Origin: Struthio camelus
Taxonomy: Eukaryota; Chordata; Aves; Struthioniformes; Struthionidae
DNA length: 64,000 nt
NCBI RefSeq assembly: GCF_040807025.1
Contig: NC_090967.1
Location: 5,820,001 to 5,884,000 of the forward strand
Direction of reading: 5' to 3'
The notes beneath the pieces were generated by a model. That model was not told where the DNA came from and did no database searches. It saw only the letters and a program-made list of their open reading frames with translations. The position numbers were made by a program, and so were the translations under genes. Within the stretch, counting starts at the first letter, position 1; every line of letters starts with the position of its first letter. Positions 9,801-21,800 of the stretch are shown one piece after another.

Positions 9801-12800
9801 CCGAGCTGCGGAGACGGAGCCTCCTCGCTCCGGCGGCGAGGGAGGAGGCCGAGCCCCGGGGCCGCTCCGGCGGGGCGGCCGCTGCCGTCGCCTTGCAGCG
9901 TCCTGCGGGAATTGGGCTGCGTCCCGCCGTGCACCGCGGTCCGGGCCCCGTGACCGGCGCCCGGCGGGGCCCGTCTCCCCTCTCCCGTGGGGCCCGCCGA
10001 GGTTCCCCAGCGGCTTTGCCTGATGCCCTCCCCTTTGCACCATGCTGCCCCCAAAACTGTCCCGTTAAGCCGGCAGCCTCAGGCCGGCGCTTGTCGAGCT
10101 GGGCTTTAAATGAGGCTCTTGGGCAGGAGCTCTTGGCCCTGTCCCGGGGCTCTGGCCGGCCAGGAGGTGCCGTCGGGACCTCCGCCTCGCCGTCCGGCAC
10201 GGGCTGAGCCCTGCCAGGGGCCGCGCCGCGCTCGGCACCCGGCCGCGCGGGAGGGACGCGGGCGATACGGGCGCCGGCGCCTGGGAGCCAGCCCCGCTCG
10301 CCGAGCAGCCGCCGCTTCGCCCGCCCGCCCGCCCTGACGCCTGCGTATTTAGCCATTTCCAATAAACTATTAGCTGGTGATTTATATCGGTGGGTTTCCA
10401 GCCCGTTAACCCTCGGGCTGCCGGCGCCGCTCAGCAGTTGGCCCTTGCCGTGCCGTCGCCGGCCGCAGCGGATGCAGACCGCGGGGCACCGGCCTCTCTC
10501 CCCGGGGTGCTCGGCCCCGGCTCTGCCCTCTGGCTCCTCCGTCCCCGTAAACTCCCCGGGATCGTGGTGCCAGGGCCGGTCCCGGTGGGGGGGGGGGGGG
10601 GCACCGGCACGGGGGCCCTCCCAGCCTGGCCTCCCCCCCCCCACCCACCCTAGGGATGCTGCAGCCTGATGTCAAGTCCCAGGAATTTGCGCTGGGGCTC
10701 CAGCTGATGTTCGTAGCAACCGTTTCCAGGGAAAACACTCGGCGGTGGAGCCGCGGGGCCAGGCGGGAGCCGGCGGCGGGAGGCCCCCGTTGCAGCCGCC
10801 GAAGGGTCCGGGCGCTCGCCGCGACGTGTCAGCCGCAGGTGGCACGAGCGCGGCAGGGCTCAGCCGGGGGCCCGGGGACGCGCGGCGGTACCCGCGCCCC
10901 GGCTCCGGACCCGCGCGGCTCGCTCGGCCGGCAGCGCCGCGGCGGCTGGCTCGGTAGGCGTCTGCCCTAGGGCTGGTCCCCCTTGACGGGCTGTTTCTTC
11001 TCCCCGCAGCGTCTTCTGGGACCTGTACTGCGCCGCTCCCGACCGCCGGGAAACGTGTGAGCACTCCAGCGAGGCCAAGGCGTTTCATGACTACGTGAGT
11101 ACCCGCGGCGGCAGAGCTCGGACGGGGCGGGCAGGCGACGGGGCCGGCCCCGGCTCTCGCTCTTCGGGGCGCGCGCGCCCGGGGGACCCCGTCCTCAGCG
11201 GCGCCCAGGCGGGCCGGACCCCCAGGCCGGCGCCGCGAGGGTTAACGCGCTCTCTGCCAGCGCCGTCCTCGGCATTGCAGCCTGACCTATTTTGCACGGC
11301 GCGGCACGGGGAGGGGTAATCCCCGGGGCCCTGCGCTCCCCCCCAGCCAGGGACCCCGGCATGCCCCGCCGATGCCAACCCGGCATCTCCCCGCCGGGGA
11401 GCACCCAGCGCCGTGCTTCGCTCCGAGCTTGCCATCCCGGAGCCGCGGGCCTGCAGGCATGGGGTGGCGGCAGCTTTGCCCCCGTTCTCCCTTTTTTGCA
11501 CCCGAAGCGAGCCGGGTGGCGGGCACCGTGCGCGCTCCCGGCGCGGGCAGGCAGGAGCCGCGGCGGGGGGACCGTGCTTAGCGCCGCCGCAGCCTTGCAC
11601 CGATGGCTTCGTGCAGCCTGTAGTTAAGCCCACGTTTTCCACCGCGTGGTTGGGCGGCGGGGATGGCTCCGGCGCGGGCCGTGTCCCGGCCCCGTGGGTG
11701 GCGAGCCTGGGGAAGGGGCTGTGCAACAGCGAGGGCCGGATCCAGGCGAGGGGACGGCTCTGCCCCCTGGGCTGGGTGCTGCGGAGCCTTGCACCCCTGC
11801 GAGGGAGCTGACGCTCGTCGCGAGCGTGCGCTGAGCCCGCGCCGGGAAGCGCGCGGCCTGACGTGCTGCTGAGCACGCGTGCAGCGAGGTGCGTGGGGAC
11901 TCGGCACCGGGGCACCCGCTCCTGCAAGCCGCGGAGCAGAGGGCCCGCGAGGACTCGGGACCCTGCCGGCCGCGGGGCCGGGCGCTGGGCCCCGCCAGGG
12001 CTGCGGGGCGCCCGCTGTGCCGCAGGAGAGGAAGCGTGGGGACATCTGGAGAAAATTACCCCCCGGCAGCCGGCTCAGGAGCCGCCAGCAGCCAGCAAAT
12101 GTGTTCTCACTTCTCGGCTGCGTCTGGCTCCGGGGCGCCGTGCCAGGCCTGGCACCGGAGCCGGGCTGGTGGCTTCGCCGGGGTCCCCCCCCCGAGCCCA
12201 CCCCATCCCCTGCCCGGCCCCCCAGCCCCACCGGGACCGGGCGGCCCCGCGGGCCGTGCAGCGGGACGCTGGGGCTCGTCCTGTCCGCCGGGCTCGTGGG
12301 GGGCAGCAGCGGTTCCGGGGGGGGTCAGCGCTCCCCCCTGCCCCCCGGGCAGCTCCAGTCCTTATCGGCACGGGGCTGTCACCGAGTTAATCATTGGCGC
12401 AGAGTCAACAGCGTGGCCGCCGGCCGCCGGCTGGCGGTGTTTGACTAGCTCCCGTGGGCCGCGGGCTGGCTGCCCTCGCCTCGGCCGCCTTGCCCGCCGG
12501 CTGCCAGCGCCGCCCGCGCTGCCGGGGAGGTGGGGGACAAAGCGGGACGGGGAGGGTGGGCCGTGCCGGAGACAGGACAGGCTCTGGGGAGAGGGTGAGA
12601 GATCCGAGATCTGGGTGCCGGCAGCGTGGGGAACCTGCTGGGCGAGCCGGCAGAGGTGCCGCGGGATGCTGCGGGTGGCGGGATGCTGCGGGGTGCAGGA
12701 TGCTCTGGGATGCGGGATACGGCGGGATGCCACCAGACCCGCTCTGCCCTCCACCCTCTGCCCGGACTCGCGTTCCTCCCCATCCCAGTGGAGAGGGGCC

Positions 12801-15800
12801 GGAGCCGTGCCGAGCTGCTCCGTCGGGCCGCCCCCGCGCAGCGCGGGGAGGGTGGGCGCTTGCCCTTTGCAACGCCAGCACGTCGCTGCCAGCCCTGCCT
12901 CTGCGCCCAGTGACGCCAGGGGACGGCCTGTGTCCCCTCCAGTCCCCTGCCGCCTGTCCCCCCGCGCTCCTGCATCGCCGAGGCAGCCCCCGCCGCGTCC
13001 TGCATCCTCGGCCGCCCCGTAGCAGAGCTCCGGTCCCCGGGGCAATCGGTCACTTCGTGTTTGCCAGGCGCGTTGAGCTGCCGAGTGCAGCGGGTGCAGC
13101 AGGCGCGCGGGGGGAGTGAGGGGGGGAGACCCTGCCCGCTGGAGGCTGCACGTGCCACGGGGACAGCGGGTCCCCGGCATGCATGCATGCACGCGCGCAT
13201 GCAGCAGCCCCCCAGGATTGCTGGGGCCGAGCTCAAACCCGTCCTCGGCAGTGCGTGGCACCGGTGCTCGATGGCGACGGGGCTGCAGCGGCGGCACGGC
13301 CCCCCCCCCACCCCGGCCGCCCCCGGCGCTGCACGGAGCTGATTTCCATTCTGGAATTAATGAGGCTCTCGGTGCGGTGATGCCGCCGCGCCGGTCCGGC
13401 CTCGTTGCCATGGCAGTGGTGCCTTGCAGCCGGAGAGCCGGCGCGCCGGGGGACCGGGGTCGGGCGCAGCCCCCCGCGCCACGGTGGGGCACGGCCCCGG
13501 CGAGAGCCGCCGCTGCCCCCCAGCATCCCGCCCGGCACCACCGCTCGGGGCTGCGTTTGGCTGCAGCCGGGCCGGGGACGCGTGCCACCCCGCGGGAAGG
13601 GGTAATTATTGGGGCGGCAGGCGGGAAGCCGGAAGGAAATCCTGCTCGGAGGCGGTCACGCTTTGCAGCATCTAACGGGATGAGCCATGGCAGCCTCCGG
13701 CTCGGGGCGCTGCCGCCCCGGGGGCTGGTGTCCCTTGTCCCCCCCCCCCCCCCCCATTTTCCCTCCCTCTCTCCTGCCCTTGATGCCTGCAGGAGATGCT
13801 GCAACTCCCCAACCTGTTGCCATGGCAACTCCTGCTTTGCATCCCTGGGCCTGGAGTGACAGCGGGATTGGGGGGGGTGACAGCAGCACTGGGGGGTCCC
13901 GCTGCAGCCCCACAGGGCTGCGGGTCCTTCACCCGCCCCATGGGGCCAGGGGGACCCAGCACTGTCCCCGGCGGCCACCTCGGTACCCGCCAGCGGCCGC
14001 GCTGGGTCCCGGCTGGGAACAGAGCGGACGGGTCCCAGCTCCTTGCACCCAGGCATGCAGGGACCCGGCACCCAACTCTGCTGGGGTGCAGGGGACAGGG
14101 CCCACATCCCCGCTCCGCTCGGCTCTGTCCCCATGTCCCCGTGGCGGCGCAGGGCACATATCCCGCCCCGGGCTTGGCTCTGCCCGGGAATCTCGTGTGG
14201 GGCCAGGGCTGGGATCTCCTGGGCCCCATCTGTCTTGCGGGCGGCTGCAGTGACCCTGCTGCAGACGCGGGGCGGCTACACCGCCAGCTGCAGCGTTAAC
14301 CCGCTGCGGGCTGGCCGGGCAGCCCCCCGCCGCAGGGACACCCCCGGCTCGCGGGGACGGACCCCCTGCCCGGGTCCACGCCGGGGTCGGACAGGGTGGG
14401 CTGGCACCGGGCCGGGCACCGCGAACCCCCGCCGTAGCCCCGAGCATCGCCGAGCCCCGCAGGTGCTCCCCGCGTGACATCCGCGTCCCCTCCGCGCATC
14501 GCTGGCACAGCCCCGCTCCCCCCCCCCCCCGGCCCCAGCCCCAGCCCGGCCGCGGGGCCGCCCTCCCCTAACGCAGCACCCGCCGCCCCGTTGCAGCCTC
14601 TTGCAAACGAGGGCACCGGCCGGTCCCCTCCGCGCGCCCGGGAGGGAGCCGGGCGTCCCGAAGGCTGGCAGCGGGGGCCGGGGCGGGGGGCGAGGGGTTA
14701 ACGGGGAGGAATGTTGCGGGGGATTTGCAGGGCGTTGGGGAGGCGGTTTCATGGGGTGCTGCTCGGCTGCCTGGCCTCCGGCGCTGTTGGTTTTGGCTGC
14801 CTGCACAGACTCTCCATTGTCTTGCAAATGATTTGTGCATGGTTGTAAAGTGAGTTCAGCTGGGCCCAGCCCGCTCTGATCCTGCAGCTGATAAATGAGG
14901 CAGGGGGGCCATAACAGCGTCTGCGCTCCCGCCCCACCACGGCCCCGAGCGGGGCGCGCGGCCCTAGCGCGCGGCCCCGCCGCCGCCGGCCGGCACGGGG
15001 GGCAGAGCCCTCCCCGGGCGCCCGCCGCGTCCCGTGCGCCGGGCATCGCCCGCGCGGCTGCCGGGAGCCGTGCGCCCGCCGCGTCCCGTGCGCCGGGCAT
15101 CGCCCGCGCGGCTGCCGGGAGCCGTGCGCCCGCCGCGTCCCGTGCGCCAGATATAACCCGTGTAGTTGCCGTGAGCCGTGCGCCCACCGTGTCCTGTGCA
15201 CTAGATATAACCCATGTAGCTGCTGTGAGCCGTGCACCCGTGTCCCATGTGCCATGCACGACCTGTGCACGTGGCATGACCTGTGCGTCTGGCATGAACG
15301 GTGTGCTGGTCCTGTCCCATGCACCTGGCATGTGCCGTGTGCCAGGCATCACCCGTGTGCCCAGACACGGGACTCGCTGCCTGCCGTGGGGCTCTCCCTC
15401 CCCAGTTGTTGCGGTGGTACCTGCCCCGTAGGGCCCAGCTGAGACACCCATCAATGGGTGATGCCCCCTCGGCCCTTCTCTGCCCGTTTGCCGCCTGCCG
15501 GGGGGGGTGGGACCGGGCTAAGGACCCCCCCCGGGAGCCCTCTGCACCCCCAGCCCCGACGCCGAGCCCTGCCCCACTGCATTGGGCTTGGAGCCCCCCG
15601 GTGCCCCGGCAGCGCGCAGAGCAGACGCTCTCGGGCATCGCTGCTGCCCGCGAGGCTTCTGCCGTAGCAGGTGAGAGGCGCTGCAGCCGCATCCCCCCGG
15701 GGCGGGATGCCGCTCCGCCGCGCGCCCGGCGCCAGGGATGCTCGGCGGCTCGGGGAGGCCGCCGGGCCGCGCGCGGTGCCTGCTCGCTAAATTGGTGACA

Positions 15801-18800
15801 TCTGTCGTGGAAGGGATTAGTCATGTTTCGTTTAAATGAGTCACCGGCTCCTGCAAGGAGCTGCCCCGCTGTCAGGTGGGGACGGCGCGGGGACGGGGTG
15901 GGGGGGGAGCGCCGGCGCCCCGGGCCGGCTGAGCGGGCCGCCGGCTGCCGCGGCCCCGCTGCAGCCACCACGCCGCCGCTGACGTCAGGGAGCCGTGACC
16001 CCGACGCGGGGATAAAAACGCCAGGCGTCGCCGGGAGGCTGGTGCCGTCGTGACCGAGGTCCGCGGCTGGGGACGGGGTCCGGCTCGCGTCACCCCCGGC
16101 CGCAGCGGGGGCTGGCGATGCCCGTGGGGACCCGGGGCTGGAGCGGGGCGGGTGGCTCGTCCGTCCTGAGCGGGGACGTCTGCAGCTCCGCCGCTGGGAC
16201 GGGGGTTTGGGGCCGGCGATGCGGGGCACGGCCGACGCGGGGGGCTGCGGGGCCGGAGGAGGCGGCCGCGGGGACGGCACCGACGAGATGCTGCGGTCCC
16301 CCCCCCCGCCGGGGCGGCGCGGAGCTCGCCCGGCCCTGCGGCACGCGGCCGCCCCGGGCCCCCGGCGCGGGCTTGGAGGGGCAGCGCGAGGCCATCCCGT
16401 CCCTCCCCCTTCCTCCTCCCCTTCAAATTGAAACCAGTTGTGGCAGAGACAGCGCGAGGGGCCGAGCCGGAAAGCCAGCGCATTCCTTCCCGTTTAATAG
16501 CTCCCCTCGGACCGGGGCCGGCAGGCGAGTGGGGCCAGGTCCCCCTGCCCGCTCCCCCCCGCAGCACACAGCCCCGGGGCCGAGCCGGCACCCGCGGGGC
16601 CCCCCCAGCCCTCCCCGGGGTGCTGCGCCATCCCCCTGGGAGGGGAGCACGTGGGGTTCTCCACGCTCTGCCCTCTTGCTCGCACGCTGGAGAGCTCGGT
16701 GCCCTGGGGCCGGCCGCGGAGCAGATGGGCTGCCGGAGCGGGGCCGGCGCTGGCGGAGGCGGGGGGCCGGGGCTCGCTTTGTCTCTGCCGGAGGCGTCTG
16801 CGCCGGGTGCCCCAGGGACGCGGGGCCGGAGCCCGGGGGTGCGGAGCAGCTGCGGAGGCCAGGCCGGGCGCCGCTGCGCCACCTGCTCCCGCCGCCCCGC
16901 GCGGGGGTCCCGGGGGGGCGCCGGGGGCCGGGGCCGGCTCGCCTCGCCTCTCCTTCCAGAGCAAAAGGTTAATTCCCCTTTCCGCTGCACCGGCCCTAAT
17001 TAGCCCCATTAATTTATTCCCATTAGCTGCACTTTTGCGGCCAGCGGGGCAGCACGGGGCACCGGCTGGGGTGGGGGGGGACGGTGCCGGCCGCCGCGTC
17101 CCCAGCGCTCTCCCTTCCCTGCAGAGCGCTGCGGCCGCTCCCAGCCCGGTGATGGGGAACCTGGCGCCCAGCGACGGCCTGCCGGGAGGCCCCATGCCGC
17201 CTGGCTTCTTCCAGGTAGGGCCCCGGCCTCCGCAACGCTGCAAGGCCCTCGCGGGACCCCCGGGCTCTGCCCCCCGCCCCCGGTTTGGGGCTGGGGTGAG
17301 GTGGTTTGGAGGGGGGGGGGGTGTCTCCGGCCGCGGGGTTCGGCCGCCAATGCGCATCGCTCGCCGGCTTCCCGCTGGGGCTGCGTGTGGGAGCGTGGGC
17401 GCGCGTGAGCAGTGCACGGCTGTCCTTGCAAAGCGTGTGCGTGTGAGCGCCGCGTGGGCGCGTGCCTGCCTGCGTGTGTGCTGCTGCGTGTGCATGAGTG
17501 CTGCATGTGCGCATGCCTGCCTGCGTGCTCCGTGTTGCGCGTGCATGTGAGCATCGCATGTGTGCACGGCTGCCTGCATGCTGCGGGTGCGTGCTGCGTG
17601 TGTGCACGCCTGCATGCATGTGTGTGTGTGTGCATGAGTGCTGCATGCGTGCGCGCCTGCATGCATGCGTGTGTGTGTGCATGAGCGCTGCGTGTGTGCA
17701 CGCCTGCATGCATGCGTGTGTGTGTGTGTGCATGAGCGCTGCGTGTGTGCACGCCTGCATGCATGTGTGTGTGTGCATGAGTGCTGCATGCGTGCACGCC
17801 TGCATGCATGTGTGTGTGTGCATGAGCGCTGCGTGTGTGCACGCCTGCATGCATGCCTGTGTGTGCATGAGTGCTGCGTGTGTGCATGCCTGCATGTGTG
17901 CTATGTTGCGTGTGCGTATGAGCATTGCGGGTCTGCATGCGTGCTGCGTGTGCACGCTGCATGTGTGCATGCCTGCATGCATGCTCTGTGTTGCATGTGC
18001 GTGTGAACACTGCACGTGTGCGTGCCTGTATGCATGCTCTGTGTTGCGTGTGCGTGTGAACATTGCACGTGTGCGTGCCTGCATGCATGCTCTGCGTTGC
18101 GTGTGCGTGTGAACATTGCACGTGTGCGTGCCTGCGTGCGTGCTGCGTTGCGTGTGCGCGTGAACATTGCACGTGTGCGTGCCTGCCCCGCGGCGTGCCC
18201 CCCCCTCGCCGTGCGTCACCCGGCCGCCCCGGCTGTAACCCCACCCCGCGTTTTTGTTTCTCTTGAAGGGACCTCCGGGCTCTCAGCCATCGCCGCACGC
18301 ACAACCTCCGCCCCACAACCCCAGCGCCCCCATGATGGGGCCGCACAGCCAGGTAAGGCTCGGGGCAGAGCCAGCCCCCCCGCTCCCCGGCCCACCGGCC
18401 GCCCCCGGGCGCCCGCAGCGGGATCGCCGCAGCCCCCGGCTCAGCCCTCCGCTCTGCCTCTTGCAGCCGTTCATGTCCCCGCGATACCCCGGCGGCCCCC
18501 GGCCCTCGCTCCGGATGCCAAACCAGGTGAGACGCTGGCGGCGGTCCGAGGCGGGCAGGGGGCTGGTGGGGTGGGGGGGGGGAGACGCTCCGCAGCGCCC
18601 TGACAGCCGCCGTCTCCCCCCCGACCCCGTCCCCGCAGCCTCCCGTGGGCGTCCCGGGCTCCCAGCCGCTGCTGCCGAACGCCATGGACCCCGGCGTGCG
18701 ATCGCAGGGTGAGTTGGGGCTGCTGGTGCCCCCCCCCCAACCAACCCCAAACCCCCTGCAGCCCAGGCCGTGGGGGGGGGGGTCTCACTGCCGCCCCCAC

Positions 18801-21800
18801 CCCACCCTGGCTCACGCCGCCCTCCCTTTCCCGCAGGGCATCCGACCATGGGGGGCCCGATGCAGCGGATGAACCCGCCGCGCGGCATGGCCGGGATGGC
18901 GCCCCAGGTGAGCCGGGACGGGGACCGCGCCGGTTGGGGGGGGGGGGGCACGCCGGGGCCCTGGCCCCCCCCCCCCACCCCGCTCACCGCCCGCCTTTCC
19001 CTTGCAGAGCTACGGCAGCGGCATGCGCCCCCCCCCCAGCTCGCTGGCCGGCCCGGGCATCCCCGCCATGAACATGTAAGGCACCCGCCGGCACCCCCCC
19101 ACCCCGTGCCCCCCCACCCCGGCCCCTTCCCCGCATGCGCTGGGGCAGCGGGACCCGGCGTGGGCAGAGCCCGTCTCACCTCTCGACCCTTCTCTTCCAG
19201 GGGCCCAGGCGGCCGGGGACCCTGGCCCAACCCTAACGCCAACTCTGTAAGTGCTGGGGGGGGTTGGCGGGGGGGGGGCGCGGAGGTTGGGAGGGGGGGG
19301 CGCCGGGCGCTCGCCCACACGCTGACCCCGTCCCTCTCGTCCCCTCCCCAGATCGCCTACTCCTCCTCGTCCCCCGGGAACTACGTGGTGAGTATCCGGC
19401 AGGCTCGGTGGTGGCAGAGGGGGGGACACCGCACCGTGCCGACCCCCGCCACCCCCCCGCAGCCCTCTGAGCCCCTCTCTCCCTGGCAGGGCCCTCCCGG
19501 AGGCGGCGGCCCCCCCGGCACCCCCATCATGCCCAGCCCCGGAGGTGAGTGTGCGGCGGGACGGGGATGGGGACAGGGATTGGGGGGGGGGGCCGGCATC
19601 CCCCCCCATCCCAGCTGCACTGACGCCCCCCCCCCCCCAATCATACTCCCCGCAGACTCCACCAACTCCAGCGAGAACATGTACACCATGATGAACCCCA
19701 TCGGGCCCGCGGGCAACCGGCCGAACGTAAGTGGCTGAGACCTGGGGTTGGGGGGGGGGGAACCTCAGAGCCGTGCGTGTCCCCCTCCCCAGCACCACCC
19801 CCCCCGTCCCCACCGCGCTGACCTGCTCCTTGCCTTGCAGTTCCCCATGGGGCCTGGGCCCGACGGGCCCATGGGAGGGATGAGCGCGATGGAGCCGCAT
19901 CACATGAACGGATCCTTAGGTGGGTGCCGAGGGGTTGGGGGGGGGTACGGCCGGCCAGGACCTCCCCCCCCGCCCAGGTCCTGCCCCTTCTGTGGCTTGT
20001 GGCCCCGTGAAGGCCTGGGGAAGGGGACGGGGAGTGCTCCCTGCAGTGGCAGGGACGCTCCTGGGACACCCCGATGGTGGTGGCAGCGGTCCCCGGCAGT
20101 GGCAGGGACGCTCCTGGGACACCCTAGGGGTGATGGCAGCGGTCCCCTGCTGCAGTGGGGACACTGCTGGGACACCCCGGTGGTGGTGGCAGCGGTCCCC
20201 GGCAGTGGCGGGGACGCTCCTGGGACACCCTAGGGGTGGTGGCAGCAGTCCTCAGCAGTGCCAGGGATGCTCCTGGGACACCCTAGGGGTGGTGGCAGTG
20301 GTCCCCAGCAGTGGCGGGAATGCTGCTGGGACACCCCGGTGCTGGCAGGGCAGCGGGGACGCTCCTGGGACACCCCGGTGCTGGCAGGGCGGCGGGGATG
20401 CTGCTGGGACCCCCTGGTGCTGGCAGGGCGGCGGGACGCTGCTGGGACCCCCTGGTGCTGGCAGGGCGGCGGGACGCTGCTGGGACACCCCGGTGCTGGC
20501 AGGGCGGGGGGGATGCTGCTGGGACCCCCCCGGTGCTGGCAGGGTAGCGGGACGCTGCTGGGACCCCCCGGTACTGGCAGGGTGGCGGGATGCTGCTGGG
20601 ACCCCCCCCCCCGGTGCTGGCAGGGTGGCGGGGACACTCCTAGGACCCCCCCCCCGGTGCTGGCAGGGTGGCGGGGACGCTCCTGGGACCCCCCCCCCGG
20701 TGCTGGCAGGGTGGCGGGGACGCTGCTGGGACCCCCCCCCCCGGTGCTGGCAGGGTGGCGGGGACACTCCTAGGACCCCCCCCCCGGTGCTGGCAGGGTG
20801 GCGGGGACGCTCCTGGGACCCCCCCCCCGGTGCTGGCAGGGTGGCGGGGACGCTGCTGGGACCCCCCCGGTGCTGGCAGGGTGGCAGGGACGCTCCTAGG
20901 ACCCCCCCGGTGCTGGCAGGGTGGCGGGATGCTGCTGGGAACCCCCCCCGGTGCTGGCAGGGTGGCGGGGACGCTGCTGGGACCCCCCGGTGCTGGCAGG
21001 GTGGCGGGGACACTCCTGGGACCCCCCCCCCCCCCCGGTGCTGGCAGGGTGGCGGGGACGCTGCTGGGACCCCCCCCCGGTGCTGGCAGGGTGGCGGGGA
21101 CGCTGCTGGGACCCCCCGGTGCTGGCAGGGTGGCAGGGACGCTCCTAGGACCCCCCCGGTGCTGGCAGGGTGGCGGGACGCTGCTGGGACCCCCCCCCGG
21201 TGCTGGCAGGGTGGCGGGGACGCTGCTGGGACCCCCCCCCGGTGCTGGCAGGGTGGCGGGACGCTGCTGGGACACCCCGGTGCTGGCAGGGTGGCGGGAT
21301 GCTGCTGGGACCCCCCCGGTGCTGGCAGGGTAGCGGGACGCTGCTGGGACCCCCCGGTACTGGCAGGGTGGCGGGATGCTGCTGGGACCCCCCCCCCCCG
21401 GTGCTGGCAGGGTGGCGGGGACGCTGCTGGGACCCCCCGGTACTGGCAGGGTGGTGGGACACTCCTGGGACCCCCCCCCCCCGGTGCTGGCAGGGTGGCG
21501 GGACGCTGCTGGGACCCCCCCCCCGTGCTGGCAGGGTGGCGGGACGCTGCTGGCCGGGCAGAGCGCGGAGGCAGCTGGCACCGTCCTGCGGTCCGCGAGC
21601 TCCATCTGCGGGATGCCGGGGACCGCGCAGGGCCACGGCGCAGGGCCACCGCCGTCCCCCGAGCAGCGGGGTCCTGGGGACGAGGCCACGTCCCTGCTCC
21701 TGCCGGGGTGGCGGTTGGGGCGGGGGACGCGCTGGCACGGGGTGGCCGCGACGGGACCGGCGGGGGGGGGGGTTGGTGCCACTCACGCCGCTCGCTTGTC

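Larger units (their letters stand above)
11095..17124 (+). other. SSBP4 intron 4, the longest intron, with scattered AT islets
   Basis: A 6-kb GC-rich intron without recognisable coding sequence. Moderately AT-rich, CpG-poor islets occur at about 12360-12450 (GAGTTAATCATTGG), 13335-13375, 14745-14905, 15785-15860 (GATTAGTCATGTTTCG), 16425-16500 and 16965-17045. Such islets in introns of developmental co-factor genes are often enhancers (general knowledge); here that is inference. A G/C homopolymer at 13740-13755 and a 54-bp tandem repeat near 15.0-15.2 kb are listed separately or are self-evident. Confidence 0.45.
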
